Assembly: GCA_946408345.1 (NCBI GenBank)
Contig: CAMJRR010000007.1
Coordinates: forward strand, 40,888 to 104,887
Source: an uncultured Bacteroidales bacterium
GTDB taxonomy: Bacteria; Bacteroidota; Bacteroidia; Bacteroidales; F082
Direction of reading: 5' to 3'
Length of the DNA: 64,000 bases
Shown here: positions 27,388 through 36,403 of the stretch, piece by piece
Layout of the letters: every line of letters begins with the position of its first letter
How positions within the stretch are numbered: the first letter of the stretch is position 1
Position numbers and translations under genes: made by a program
The notes under the pieces: generated by a model
Seen by the model: the letters and a program-made list of their open reading frames with translations, nothing else
What the model was told of the DNA's origin: nothing
Databases searched by the model: none

Positions 27388-27882
27388 ATGAATAAAAAAC
27401 ACTTCTTTATCGGATGGCTCGCTATGTTGTTGCTGCTTGCCAACTGCCAATCCAAAACCGACATCGGCAAAATCGACGCTCTGAAAAAGCAAGTCAACAA
27501 GGAGGCCAAGGCTCTGAACGAATTAAATACCCAAACTTTTCTTCAACTTGAAAAGGACCTTTTCTCCTGCGACTCTACCTTACAGTATTTACCTGAGGAA
27601 CAACTGGACAAAGCCTTTCAGAAGCTGCAACTTGTGGACGCTTACGTCCAACAGTTCAAAGAGACACGACCTGTCATGCAAGCCGAGATGGACTCCACCC
27701 TACAACGCCTCGACCTGCTTAAAGCTGATGCCCAAACTCATTATCTTTCCGATTCGTTAGTTGAGGTTTATATTAATGCCGAGACCCAACAAGTTGAAAA
27801 GTTGAGCAACCAAGTGGCCTATTTCAAAGACCGTTTGGGCAACTGTTGCAAGGACTTGGACAATTTTATAAACAAGAAATGA
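27388..27882 (+). CDS. Small coiled-coil lipoprotein of unknown function
   Basis: 164 residues from the ATG at 27388; the upstream open frame to 27316 precedes the promoter. The lipobox LLLANC gives a lipidated Cys at about residue 21. The mature part is almost wholly helical and charged, with heptad-like patterning (IDALKKQVNKEAKALNELN, QQVEKLSNQVAYFKDRL), and contains two further Cys pairs (FSCDS, GNCCK). I do not recognise a family. The stop overlaps a possible ATG of the TPR gene (ATGA at 27879), so it is likely translated with it and may act in the same envelope process. Confidence 0.7.
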   Translation: MNKKHFFIGWLAMLLLLANCQSKTDIGKIDALKKQVNKEAKALNELNTQTFLQLEKDLFSCDSTLQYLPEEQLDKAFQKLQLVDAYVQQFKETRPVMQAEMDSTLQRLDLLKADAQTHYLSDSLVEVYINAETQQVEKLSNQVAYFKDRLGNCCKDLDNFINKK

Positions 27883-27893
27883 ATGGCCTTCCC

Positions 27894-29741
27894 ATGAAAC
27901 GACACTGGATTTTCTTCCTGCTCTTTACCCTCGCATTCGTCGTTCCAATGAATGCGCAAATCAACGTGCCCACCAAAGGCAAGAAAGTGGATGCCAAGCA
28001 GAAGGATCAAATCCAAATCGATGAGCAATTGGCTTCTCAGTTTTACCGCGAGCAAAATTATGAAAAAGCCTGTGAGTTGTATGAAAAACTCTATGAGAAG
28101 ACCAACCAAATTAGTCATTTCCAGCAGTTTATAGAATGTTTGCTCCATCTGAAGGAGTACGACAAAGCCGAGCGTGAACTGAAAGCGTTTGCCAAGAAGA
28201 GCCCTGGTTACTACAGAACTGTTGCCGACCTCATCTATGTCTATACCATGCAAGGCAAAACGGACAAAGCCAAAACGCAGTTCAACAAAGTGTTGAAAGA
28301 GTTGCCTGACAATGCGCCTACCATCCGAAACCAGTGCTATGCCTTTCAATCAAGAGGGTTAAACGACATGGCTTTGGCCATATTGGAAAAAGGTAACTCG
28401 CTCCTCAATGGCAAGGAAACCTTCTATCTGGACCAAGCCAACATTCACCAGTCGTCGGCCAATTACCAAGAGGCTTTCCGTTATTATTTCCTTGAGCTGG
28501 AGGCCCATCCCGGACAATACAACAATGTTCGCAACCGTCTGCAAACCATGATGTTCTATGATGTGAACCACAGCATTTCTGATGAGATGCGTATGGCTTT
28601 GTTGAAGCAGACGCAGGAAAAGCCCGACAACTTGGAGTTTGCCCAACTTCTCGTTTGGTTTGCCCTACAACAGGAAGACTACGACATTGCCTTGTCACAA
28701 AGCCAAAGCATCGACCGAAAAACCCATGACCAAGATGCACAGATTAACAACTTGTCAGGCATCTGTCTGAACAACAAACAATACGACATTGCAAAGCAAG
28801 GCTATGCCTATATTCTGGATAAAGGTGCCAGCAGCCCCTTCTACGGTCAAGCCCTCACCGGCAGTATCAAAGCCGATTACCTGAAGCTGAAAGCTGCCAA
28901 CAGCACCGATACAAGAGCTTATGAAAAACTCACAAAACGCATCGAAGAAGCTTATAATGAAATTAATACCAACGATTTATCGAAACTCACCTTGATTCAA
29001 GCCGACATTTTGACCTATCAACTCAACAAGTCAGAGGAAGCCGTTGCTTTACTCACCCAGACCATTGAGACCGTTGGTGGCAAACAGGACAAAGCTGAAC
29101 TGAAGCTGAAACTGGCCGACATCTATCTCTACAAGGACGAGGTGTGGGAAGCCACGCTGCTCTATAGCCAAGTCGACAAGAGTATGAAGGAAGAACCCCT
29201 TGGCCACGAGGCTCGCTTCAAAAACGCACAGCTCCGCTATTTCATTGGTGAATATGAATGGGCTGAGAGCCAACTGAAAGTGTTGAAAGCTGCTACCTCA
29301 AAGCTCATAGCTAACGATGCCATGACGCTCTCTTTGGTCATCAAGGACAACCTCGAAGTAGACACTACGGGGATGGAACTCAACAAATTGGCTCGCGCTG
29401 ACTACAGAATCTACCAGCAACGTGAAGATGAAGCACTCACCTTACTTGACGACATCATCGCCACTGGCAATGAGATAAGTAAGCCACATGCCTTGTTCCG
29501 CAAAGGTGAAATCGAAGAGAAAAAGAAAGCGTTTGAAACTGCCGAACAACTTTACCTTCAAATTGTGGAGCAATACTCTGACAGTTATATGGCTGATGCC
29601 GCATTGATGCATGCCGCATTGATTGAGCAAAACGAATTGAAGAACAAAGAATTGGCCAAGCAGCATTACGAGAAACTGATTGACGAATACCCGACGAGCA
29701 TTTATACCGCGCAAGCGAAGAAGAATTACCGAAAACTATGA
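27894..29741 (+). CDS. Exported TPR-repeat protein
   Basis: 615 residues. Signal peptide ending MNA then Gln23. From about residue 45 on it is a long array of tetratricopeptide-like helices (QNYEKACELYEKLYEKTN, KEYDKAERELKAFAKKS, GKTDKAKTQFNKVLKEL, through to ETAEQLYLQIVEQYSDSYMA near 560). Such periplasmic TPR proteins act as scaffolds. The start at 27894 was preferred because it gives a clean signal peptide; the ATG at 27879 would overlap the stop of the preceding lipoprotein gene. Its stop overlaps the ATG of rsmA, so it is coupled to it. Confidence 0.8.
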   Translation: MKRHWIFFLLFTLAFVVPMNAQINVPTKGKKVDAKQKDQIQIDEQLASQFYREQNYEKACELYEKLYEKTNQISHFQQFIECLLHLKEYDKAERELKAFAKKSPGYYRTVADLIYVYTMQGKTDKAKTQFNKVLKELPDNAPTIRNQCYAFQSRGLNDMALAILEKGNSLLNGKETFYLDQANIHQSSANYQEAFRYYFLELEAHPGQYNNVRNRLQTMMFYDVNHSISDEMRMALLKQTQEKPDNLEFAQLLVWFALQQEDYDIALSQSQSIDRKTHDQDAQINNLSGICLNNKQYDIAKQGYAYILDKGASSPFYGQALTGSIKADYLKLKAANSTDTRAYEKLTKRIEEAYNEINTNDLSKLTLIQADILTYQLNKSEEAVALLTQTIETVGGKQDKAELKLKLADIYLYKDEVWEATLLYSQVDKSMKEEPLGHEARFKNAQLRYFIGEYEWAESQLKVLKAATSKLIANDAMTLSLVIKDNLEVDTTGMELNKLARADYRIYQQREDEALTLLDDIIATGNEISKPHALFRKGEIEEKKKAFETAEQLYLQIVEQYSDSYMADAALMHAALIEQNELKNKELAKQHYEKLIDEYPTSIYTAQAKKNYRKL

Positions 29742-30502
29742 ACGAGGTCCGACCCAAGAAAGCCTTAGGCCAGCATTTCCTGACCGACCAGAATATTGCC
29801 CAACGCATCGTGGAGCAGTTGTCGCCCGATGTTGAGAGCGTTATTGAGGTGGGTGCCGGCACGGGCGTTTTGACCCAATATTTAGTGCAAAACGTCATCG
29901 ACAAGTTCCACGTCATCGAAATCGACAAGGAGTCTATCGCCTATTTGGAGAAACATTTCCCCATGCTCGGCGAGCGGCTTATCGAGGGCGACTTCCTCCG
30001 CACCGATCTGAGTCAGTTTGGCAAGCAAAACATGGCCATCATCGGTAACTTTCCTTACAACATCAGCAGCCAGATTTTCTTCCAAGTGCTGAAATACAAG
30101 GAACAAGTCGTGGAGGTGGTCGGAATGGTGCAGAAAGAAATGGCCGAGCGCATGGCCGCCAAGGAAGGCAGCAAGACCTACGGCATCTTGAGCGTGCTGA
30201 TGCAGGCTTGGTACGACATCGAGTATCTTTTCACCGTTCACGAGAACGTGTTCAACCCGCCTCCAAAGGTGAAGTCTGCCGTTATCAAAATGCGGCGCAA
30301 TGCCGTCACCGACTTGGGCTGCGACGAAAAACTCTTTGTGAGCATCGTCAAGCAGGCCTTCAACCAGCGCCGCAAGACCATGCGCAACTCATTGCGCCCG
30401 ATGCTCAGGCCAGAAATCATCGAAAACGAGGTCTTCAACAAACGTCCCGAGCAACTGTCGGTGCAGGAGTTTATTGATTTGACGAATCTGATTGGGGGCT
30501 AA
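29738..30502 (+). CDS. rsmA: 16S rRNA dimethyladenosine transferase RsmA (KsgA)
   Basis: 254 residues. The S-adenosylmethionine-binding motifs are KKALGQHFLTDQNIAQRIV and VIEVGAGTGVLTQYL. The catalytic NFPYNISSQI (NLPY-type) loop and the later QRRKTMRNSL segment are typical. It dimethylates two adjacent adenosines near the 3' end of 16S rRNA during ribosome assembly. Loss gives kasugamycin resistance in other bacteria. Coupled by ATGA overlap to the TPR gene. Confidence 0.96.
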   Translation: MNEVRPKKALGQHFLTDQNIAQRIVEQLSPDVESVIEVGAGTGVLTQYLVQNVIDKFHVIEIDKESIAYLEKHFPMLGERLIEGDFLRTDLSQFGKQNMAIIGNFPYNISSQIFFQVLKYKEQVVEVVGMVQKEMAERMAAKEGSKTYGILSVLMQAWYDIEYLFTVHENVFNPPPKVKSAVIKMRRNAVTDLGCDEKLFVSIVKQAFNQRRKTMRNSLRPMLRPEIIENEVFNKRPEQLSVQEFIDLTNLIGG

Positions 30503-30503
30503 A

Positions 30504-32864
30504 TCACAACCTACCGCTATCCGCATTGCTCCCCTGATGGTTCTCGAAACGCTTCAGGTTCTTGCGGTTGAAACTGTAGCGCACGGAAAAGCGGAAATAG
30601 CGCGCATCTATGATATTATCGCTCTTTGAGACGACCCCGTCCAACAGGCTCTCGCGGTTGCCGACATCGGTGTTGAACACGTCGTTCACACTGATACTGG
30701 TTTGCAGGTTGCCGTCTAAGAACCTCGCCGAAAGGTGCAGGCCCATTTTGGGATGACCTTGTGTCCTGGCATAGCCGCTGAGATACGAAGAAGAATACAA
30801 AGCATAGCCGCCCAATTCCACATCGTATTTCTTGAATAGCACATACGAGAAATCAAGATTCGCAAAGTAACTCCACAATGAATTGCGGTAGTCGAGGGCA
30901 TCGCTGCTGTTGTAATTCTCATATTTCGCCTGACCAAATAAACCTATGTTCAACCGGTTGTCGAAGAACCTTTTCGACATATTCAGAATGAACAACAATT
31001 CGTCTCTCGTGCCGAAATTGCCGTAAGTGTAGCCGATGATGGCGCCGTCAGCATCCAATTGCGGCACCTGTAGCACATAGTCCTCATCATGACCATACGT
31101 AACAGCAAAGTTCAACCAATAACGATAGCGGTATTTGAACGTTACACTGTTCTGTGTGGAGTGTTTCAGGTTGGGGTTGCCCTCCACATAATAGACAGGA
31201 CTTTCGTACTTGCGGAAGGGATTCAGATAAGTGAAATTGGGCTTGCCATAGTTGCGACTGTAGTTGAAGGTGAAATAATGGTCCTCATGGGGTTTGAATC
31301 GCAAGGTGAAATTGGGACGAAAGACGTTGTAGTTGTATGGTGTCTTGATTCCTGTGGTTTCCGAAATGCCCAAAGTGCGCACATACGAGTCGGTAAGCGT
31401 GAGGACATAACTGAACTTCTCGCTCACCTGATGGTCAAAAATGAAATAGCCCATGAAGGAGTTCTCCTTGTAATTGAAATCGTTGGTTACCAAAATGTCA
31501 GGTTGCCAAGTGCCGTCAATGAGATTTTCATAACTGAAATCATTTTCCAAATCGGAATAGTGGTAAGAGAGACCAGATTGGATTCGGATTTTGTCCCATT
31601 CACGGGTATAGTCGGCGCGGGTCGAGAAAAGCCAACCGGAATAGGGCGAAGCATCACGGTTGTAAGTCACCGAATCAAGCAAATAGTTGTATTGGCGCAG
31701 GTTGCCCGACGCATTGAGGTTGTGGCTCAAATTGGCATCCACCGTGATGTAATGCTTGGGGTCGTTGAAGTTGTGCTTGTAATAGATGTCGCCCCAATAA
31801 GAACGCGAATCGTTCCGCGCCGTGTCGGTGGAATGGATGGCCGTTCCACGGTCGAGGATATACTCATCGATGTTGTCGTGGTCGAAATCGAGGTCTCCCG
31901 AGAAGTTGATGTCCAATGAGTTGTTGTCGTCAAACTGGATGCCTGTGCCCGTGTTCAAATAATAGGAGTTCATATTGCTGGTATGGTTTGCCTCGCGCCG
32001 CATCAGCGTGTCGCCACCCTCGCGATACTGCCAATAGCGGTAGGCATACTCCCTCGGATTGTAGTTTTGCGACAGATACAGATAGGTGTTGGTTTTCAAG
32101 GTTCTGAAGTTGAGATTGAGCGACGACCTCGCACCAAGGCGTTTGCGCAGTTGCAGGTCGCCTGAAACGCTGCCGTAGAAGCCCGTGGCCAAGTTCTTCT
32201 TCGTGATAATGTTCACCACAGGGCCATCCCACTCGCCCGCGAAGCGTGGCGGGGTTTCATACATAATTTCCACCTCGGCGATGTCCTCGGCCTTTTCGCC
32301 TTGCAACATATCGGTGATTTGGCTGAACGAAACGCGAAGCGGCCTGCCGTTAAGTAGCACGAGCACGGGCTTGTTCAGGACGGTCAGCGTGTTCTCGCTC
32401 ACCTTGTAGAACGAACCGGGGATTTCCTGCAGGGCATCGATGTAGGTGGCCGCAGGCGGCAGTTTCAGTTCGCTGATGTTCATTTTCAGTTTGTCGAACT
32501 TGTCCTCAAAGACTTTTGAGGCAGTTACTTGCACCTCATTCAGCATTTTCACATCGGGCTTGAGGCGCAGCGTGTCAAGACGCACATCTTTGTCGAGATT
32601 GACCGAGAAAGGCAGATGCGCAAAGCCGGTGAATTTCACCAAGCCTTTGTATTGGCCTTCCTTTAGGCCGTGTAGGGCGAAGTCGCCTTGCTTGTTGGTG
32701 ATGCCGTAAGTGGCTTTCACCGTGTCGTTGCCTTGCCATACCATAACGGTGGCGTAGGGCAAGGTTCCTTGTTCGTCGCAGACCGTACCGCTCAACGTGT
32801 GGGTCTGGGCTATGCCTGCCATTGAAAGCATTAGCATAAGGGTTAAAGTTGGAATGTGTTTCAT
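30504..32864 (-). CDS. TonB-dependent-receptor-like outer-membrane barrel
   Basis: 786 residues. Signal peptide ending GIA then Gln20. Residues 22-110 form a carboxypeptidase-regulatory-like domain (LSGTVCDEQGTLPYATVMVW ... KQGDFALHGLKEGQYK). A plug-like region follows (YIDALQEIPGSFYKVSENTL, VLLNGRPLRVSFSQITDML, AEDIAEVEIMYETPPRFAGE). The barrel from about 235 to the end belongs to the OMP_b-brl_3 kind. It resembles TonB receptors, but no TonB box was seen, and no SusD partner lies nearby. It converges on rsmA with one base between stops. The substrate is unknown. Confidence 0.82.
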   Translation of the reverse strand: MKHIPTLTLMLMLSMAGIAQTHTLSGTVCDEQGTLPYATVMVWQGNDTVKATYGITNKQGDFALHGLKEGQYKGLVKFTGFAHLPFSVNLDKDVRLDTLRLKPDVKMLNEVQVTASKVFEDKFDKLKMNISELKLPPAATYIDALQEIPGSFYKVSENTLTVLNKPVLVLLNGRPLRVSFSQITDMLQGEKAEDIAEVEIMYETPPRFAGEWDGPVVNIITKKNLATGFYGSVSGDLQLRKRLGARSSLNLNFRTLKTNTYLYLSQNYNPREYAYRYWQYREGGDTLMRREANHTSNMNSYYLNTGTGIQFDDNNSLDINFSGDLDFDHDNIDEYILDRGTAIHSTDTARNDSRSYWGDIYYKHNFNDPKHYITVDANLSHNLNASGNLRQYNYLLDSVTYNRDASPYSGWLFSTRADYTREWDKIRIQSGLSYHYSDLENDFSYENLIDGTWQPDILVTNDFNYKENSFMGYFIFDHQVSEKFSYVLTLTDSYVRTLGISETTGIKTPYNYNVFRPNFTLRFKPHEDHYFTFNYSRNYGKPNFTYLNPFRKYESPVYYVEGNPNLKHSTQNSVTFKYRYRYWLNFAVTYGHDEDYVLQVPQLDADGAIIGYTYGNFGTRDELLFILNMSKRFFDNRLNIGLFGQAKYENYNSSDALDYRNSLWSYFANLDFSYVLFKKYDVELGGYALYSSSYLSGYARTQGHPKMGLHLSARFLDGNLQTSISVNDVFNTDVGNRESLLDGVVSKSDNIIDARYFRFSVRYSFNRKNLKRFENHQGSNADSGRL

Positions 32865-32902
32865 TGTTGAATCGTTGATTGTTTAACTGTTTAATTGTTG
32901 TT

Positions 32903-32934
32903 GACGCGGGACTTCGGGACGCGAGACGCGGGAC
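32903..32934. repeat. Short GC-rich direct repeat
   Basis: GACGCGGGAC occurs at 32903-32912 and again at 32925-32934, with a related GGGACGCGAG between them. Markedly more GC-rich than the flanks. Confidence 0.5.
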
Positions 32935-32950
32935 ACCGTTGTTGTCGCTT

Positions 32951-33050
32951 TGCGTCACTGCGAGGCACGAAGCAGTCCAGAGTTTGAACTGGTTCACTGG
33001 ATTAACTCCGTTAAATCTGCGATTTGCTTCGTCGTTCTTCCTCGCAATGA
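32951..33050. repeat. REP-like inverted-repeat element
   Basis: The left arm GCGTCACTGCGAGGCACGAA and the right arm, whose reverse complement starts GTCATTGCGAGGAAGAACGA, are imperfect inverted copies about 50 bases apart. The CGTCATTGCGAGG core is a motif met in intergenic repeats of many bacteria. Confidence 0.6.
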
Positions 33051-33175
33051 CGTGGCAAAAGTAGCCCAAGCCGATGACCTGTCAACGGGATTACAGTTTT
33101 GATTTGACAGCTTACAAATCTTTCTTTGAGAGCGATTTGCAAACAACTAAAACACAATAAGATAAGGAAGTGAAA

Positions 33176-34876
33176 TTACAAGCGGTTCTTCAATTCGTCA
33201 GGCTCGAAACCCAACTTTTTGCGCAATTCGCTGCGGCTTTTGTTGATGGAATAGACGCTCAAACCGAGCAGGTCGCCCATTTCAGCGTTGGAGAGGCCGC
33301 TGCACGAAAGCAGACACACCTTGGCGTCGGTTTCGTTCAGGTCGGGGAATTGTTCGGCAATCATCGCCTGCAAGCCCGGATAGGCCGCCTCGATGACCGA
33401 TACGGCACTCTCAAATGCGGTCTCCTTCCCGTTCATCACCTGTCGCACCAAAGGTCTCCACTCCATTTTGGGGTCGTAGGCGTTTTTCTCGATGCGTGAG
33501 GCGGATAGAATCAGGCGGAGGCGGGTCGTAAGTTCCTGTTTCACAAACGGATTTTCCTCGGTCTGCTTCGGTTCCGTCACTTGGATTTCCGGTTTTTGTT
33601 CTTCCATTGGGGTTTCAATGGTTTCCGCTTTCGGCTTGCGTTTCAGCCAATACAGCAGCGCACCTATTATTAGTGCAAATAAAGCCACAATGCAGAAAAC
33701 CAATGTTTTATGCTGCTTTTGCAGTTGCTTTTCAGCCATCGTATTTCGCAAGTTCAAATAATCGTTTCGTTGTTGCTGACGGCTATAATTTCGCACCACG
33801 CCAAATTTCGCACCATAGTATGTTTCGTCGGATATAATCCGATGCGACAAAAAAACAGGGACAAGATCATGTTGTCGGCCATAACAAGAAAACAAGTCAT
33901 CACCACTAAATTTATACTTTTGACTGCGCGACTTTGCCCTCGCCCAAATTCGGAGATAATAACCAGTCGAATCGTCGCTTAATGGTTTAATATCGTGTCT
34001 GACATTATGATCAAAAAACAATTCTTTTATGCCGTATGCCTTGGTTGCCAGTTTCAATCCAGTGTCTTCTGTCTCCAATTGTTTCAAAAGCAGGATCCCA
34101 ACATCCCTGTTATCAAAATGCTTGTCGCCTAACATTATTCCTTGGTTGAACATAGCACGCCACTGGGCATCTTCATTGCCGCTTTCAAATGCAAAATCAA
34201 TACTATTGGCCAAATGGATTGCAGCATCGTTGAACTCCTCCAAAAAACATTGGTTCACGCCCATCATATTCTGTACGAAGGCTCTCTCATACAAACGGTT
34301 GCCAAAATAGCGGTCGGCGGAATCCAAGGCAGCGGCGGCTTCCTTGTATTTATCCATCCAATGCAAATGCCGTCCCATCTGGAAAAAGGCGCGAGCAATG
34401 GTCAGACTGTCACCTGCACGAAGGCCATATTTCGTGGCTTCCTCAAAAGATAGCAAGGCCAAACTATCGGCATAAATCGTCTGCAAGTCGTAACCTTTGT
34501 AAAGCGCGGCCAAAGCCGCCTTTTGGGGTTGGCCTTTTTTGGCAAAATAGGCAGGAGCGCGGTCAAGATCTGGTGAGGTGTAGGTATGGTTCATTACCTT
34601 ATCTAACAAGAAGTTGCCGTTTGATTGAGTTGGATCAGTGGCATCGCGGTCGGCGCCATAAATCGCCCGACCTTGCAGCAAGGCCATCTCCATACGATCG
34701 TCTTCACTGAAATAGACTTCCAAATGCATCACACTATCAATGAGGTGCAAGGCACTGTCGGGATGGGTTTCTACTATGCTTTCAGCTTGGAGGAGCAAGC
34801 GTTTCGCCTCACGGTCAGGTTGGCTGCAAGCCATAAGCAGCAATAGGAATCCAAAAATCAATAGTCTCGTTTTCAT
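33176..34876 (-). CDS. Membrane TPR regulator with C-terminal HTH
   Basis: 566 residues. Lipobox LLLMACS (Cys17) at the N-terminus. Residues 25-370 are TPR-like helices (ADSLALLSFEEATKYGLRAG, DKYKEAAAALDSADRYFGN). A membrane helix spans about 390-410 (LVFCIVALFALIIGALLYWL) and is followed by an acidic cytoplasmic linker. The last 55 residues form a LuxR-like helix-turn-helix (LNETDAKVCLLSCSGLSNAE then MGDLLGLSVYSINKSRSELR). This layout, periplasmic TPR plus cytoplasmic DNA-binding end, suggests a one-component trans-membrane transcription regulator, a type common in Bacteroidales. Target genes are not evident; the neighbours are housekeeping genes. Confidence 0.75.
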   Translation of the reverse strand: MKTRLLIFGFLLLLMACSQPDREAKRLLLQAESIVETHPDSALHLIDSVMHLEVYFSEDDRMEMALLQGRAIYGADRDATDPTQSNGNFLLDKVMNHTYTSPDLDRAPAYFAKKGQPQKAALAALYKGYDLQTIYADSLALLSFEEATKYGLRAGDSLTIARAFFQMGRHLHWMDKYKEAAAALDSADRYFGNRLYERAFVQNMMGVNQCFLEEFNDAAIHLANSIDFAFESGNEDAQWRAMFNQGIMLGDKHFDNRDVGILLLKQLETEDTGLKLATKAYGIKELFFDHNVRHDIKPLSDDSTGYYLRIWARAKSRSQKYKFSGDDLFSCYGRQHDLVPVFLSHRIISDETYYGAKFGVVRNYSRQQQRNDYLNLRNTMAEKQLQKQHKTLVFCIVALFALIIGALLYWLKRKPKAETIETPMEEQKPEIQVTEPKQTEENPFVKQELTTRLRLILSASRIEKNAYDPKMEWRPLVRQVMNGKETAFESAVSVIEAAYPGLQAMIAEQFPDLNETDAKVCLLSCSGLSNAEMGDLLGLSVYSINKSRSELRKKLGFEPDELKNRL

Positions 34877-34881
34877 ACGGG

Positions 34882-34897
34882 CAAAATTACAAAAGTA
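34882..34897 (-). promoter_or_regulatory. Two overlapping -7-like boxes for the TPR regulator
   Basis: On the minus strand TACTTTTG (34897-34890) directly followed by TAATTTTG (34889-34882), just before the ATG at 34876. The first is the likelier one, as it leaves a short leader. Confidence 0.5.
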
Positions 34898-35106
34898 TAG
34901 TTATCGGCTGCAAAATTACCCCATTCAGAAACACGGTCGGGAAAAATACTGTTTTCATTTCAATTTTTACAAACTATTTCCCATAGAATTTTTATAAAAA
35001 AATGAATTTCAATATAATAAGACAAACCATTTACAAACCCACTACGTTATGGTTACAATAGAGATTGTGTGTAAACCTACACTACAGAACCAATTATAAA
35101 AAGATT

Positions 35107-35682
35107 TTATTCGTAAAACCGATGTTCCTTCAAATAATCAAACGCCTTCTCCGGCATGAAATGCCTCACATCGCGCCCTTCCTTGATGCATTGGCGGATG
35201 AAGGTGGATGAAATCTCTAAAATCGGGGTTTTCAGCACTGTGACGGAAGGATAATTAATGAGCTCTCCCCCATCGTAACCTTCACGGGGAAAAACCAATA
35301 ATTCGTAGTTATCGAGAATTCGCTGATATTCACGCCAGTTTTTGAAGTTTTGCAAGCTGTCCATGCCACAAATGAACATGAACTTACAATCAGGGTATTG
35401 CTCAGAGAGAGCTGTCAAGGTATTTATCGTATAAGACGGCCTAGGAAGATGCATCTCGATATCGCTGACGAAGAAGCGTGGATCGTCGCCCACAGCGAGT
35501 TGCACCATTTTCAGACGTTCATCATCATCCAAAAGCTCTTCTTTCTGCTTCAAAGGGTTTTGTGGCGTGACTACAAACCACAGTTCGTCCAAGTCGGCGA
35601 ACTCGACCAAATAGTTGGCCAGCATCACGTGGCCGTGATGAATGGGGTTGAAGGAACCCGAATAGATGCCTACTTTTTTCAT
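35107..35682 (-). CDS. nadD: Nicotinate-nucleotide adenylyltransferase
   Basis: 191 residues. The nucleotidyltransferase signature IYSGSFNPIHHGHVMLANYL (with the HxGH motif) starts at residue 5. RPSYTINTLTALSEQYPDC and the C-terminal ISSTFIRQCIKEGRDVRHFM (ISxTxIR motif) complete the site. It adenylates nicotinate mononucleotide in NAD synthesis. gmk and a yicC-like gene lie upstream on the same strand, a frequent arrangement in this phylum. Confidence 0.96.
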   Translation of the reverse strand: MKKVGIYSGSFNPIHHGHVMLANYLVEFADLDELWFVVTPQNPLKQKEELLDDDERLKMVQLAVGDDPRFFVSDIEMHLPRPSYTINTLTALSEQYPDCKFMFICGMDSLQNFKNWREYQRILDNYELLVFPREGYDGGELINYPSVTVLKTPILEISSTFIRQCIKEGRDVRHFMPEKAFDYLKEHRFYE

Positions 35683-35711
35683 GTTATTTGTATTTTTAAT
35701 TGACCATTTGA

Positions 35712-35730
35712 CCCTTCGACAAGCTCAGGG
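35712..35730. repeat. Short intergenic repeat of the CCCTTCGACAAGCTCAGGG type
   Basis: A 19-base sequence that I recall as a frequent intergenic motif in many unrelated bacterial genomes. It can form a weak stem (CCCT/AGGG). It sits between nadD and gmk. Confidence 0.45.
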
Positions 35731-35747
35731 TTCAAGGGCTTATCTCA

Positions 35748-36320
35748 TCATTCCTCTTCAAGGAAGGCTTGCACGACTTCGAGAATCTTGCGCTTGGCGG
35801 TCTCGAGGTCGTCGTTGATAACGGTGCGGTCGAACTTGCCTTGGGCAAACTCCATCTCCCAAGCCGCCTTGGCAAGGCGCTTCTCAATCTCTTCCATCGA
35901 GTCGGTCTGACGATTGATGAGTCGCTCGCGCAGCACCTCAATCGATGGAGCTTGGATAAAGACCGACAAAGCCTGGTCACCGTAATGCTCCTTGATGTTC
36001 ACACCACCGCACACATCCACGTCGAAAGCCACATGCTTGCCCTCGTCCTGCATCTGTGCAACCACGGAAAGCAAAGTGCCATAGCAACGGCCTGGATAGA
36101 CCTCTTCCCACTCAAGGAACTCGCCATTCTCCACGCGCTGCTTGAAGTCTTCCATGGTCAGGAAATAATACTCACGACCATTCACCTCTTCGCCACGGGG
36201 CGGTCGTGTGGTAGCGGAAACTGAGAAAGCCATCTCAGGTATGTTGGCCATAACATGGTTGAGCAAGGTGGTCTTGCCTGAGCCCGAAGGGGCACTGAAG
36301 ATTAGAAGTTTTCCTTTCAT
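35748..36320 (-). CDS. gmk: Guanylate kinase
   Basis: 190 residues from the ATG at 36320 (an ATG seven codons upstream is possible). P-loop FSAPSGSGKTTLLNHVM, GMP-binding SVSATTRPPRGEEVNGREYY, then DVDVCGGVNIKE and the lid region RLINRQTDSMEEIEKRLAKA. It converts GMP to GDP with ATP. Operon with nadD and the yicC-like gene. Confidence 0.96.
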   Translation of the reverse strand: MKGKLLIFSAPSGSGKTTLLNHVMANIPEMAFSVSATTRPPRGEEVNGREYYFLTMEDFKQRVENGEFLEWEEVYPGRCYGTLLSVVAQMQDEGKHVAFDVDVCGGVNIKEHYGDQALSVFIQAPSIEVLRERLINRQTDSMEEIEKRLAKAAWEMEFAQGKFDRTVINDDLETAKRKILEVVQAFLEEE

Positions 36321-36342
36321 AGTCGTGTTTTTTGCTTTCATC

Positions 36343-36403
36343 CGTCAGCCGTCAGCTATCAGCATCAGCAATTGCTGACCGCTGACGGCTGATAGCTGAT
36401 AGC
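36343..36403. repeat. Palindromic intergenic repeat built on GTCAGC/GATAGC units
   Basis: A 61-base inverted-repeat element. The left half carries CCGTCAGCCGTCAGCTATCAGC, split by a perfect 14-base palindrome TCAGCAATTGCTGA (36365-36378), and the right half carries the complementary GCTGACGGCTGATAGC units. It lies between the yicC-like gene and gmk, so it is transcribed and should fold. Confidence 0.7.

Larger units (their letters stand above)
32865..33175. other. Gene-free stretch made of repeat-like pieces
   Basis: 311 bases with no credible gene. It starts with TTG/TTTAA-rich low-complexity sequence (32870-32902), then a GC-rich short direct repeat (32903-32934), then a 100-base inverted-repeat element (32951-33050). 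The rest is AT-rich and holds no promoter box of the window's consensus type for the barrel gene at 32864. Confidence 0.6.
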
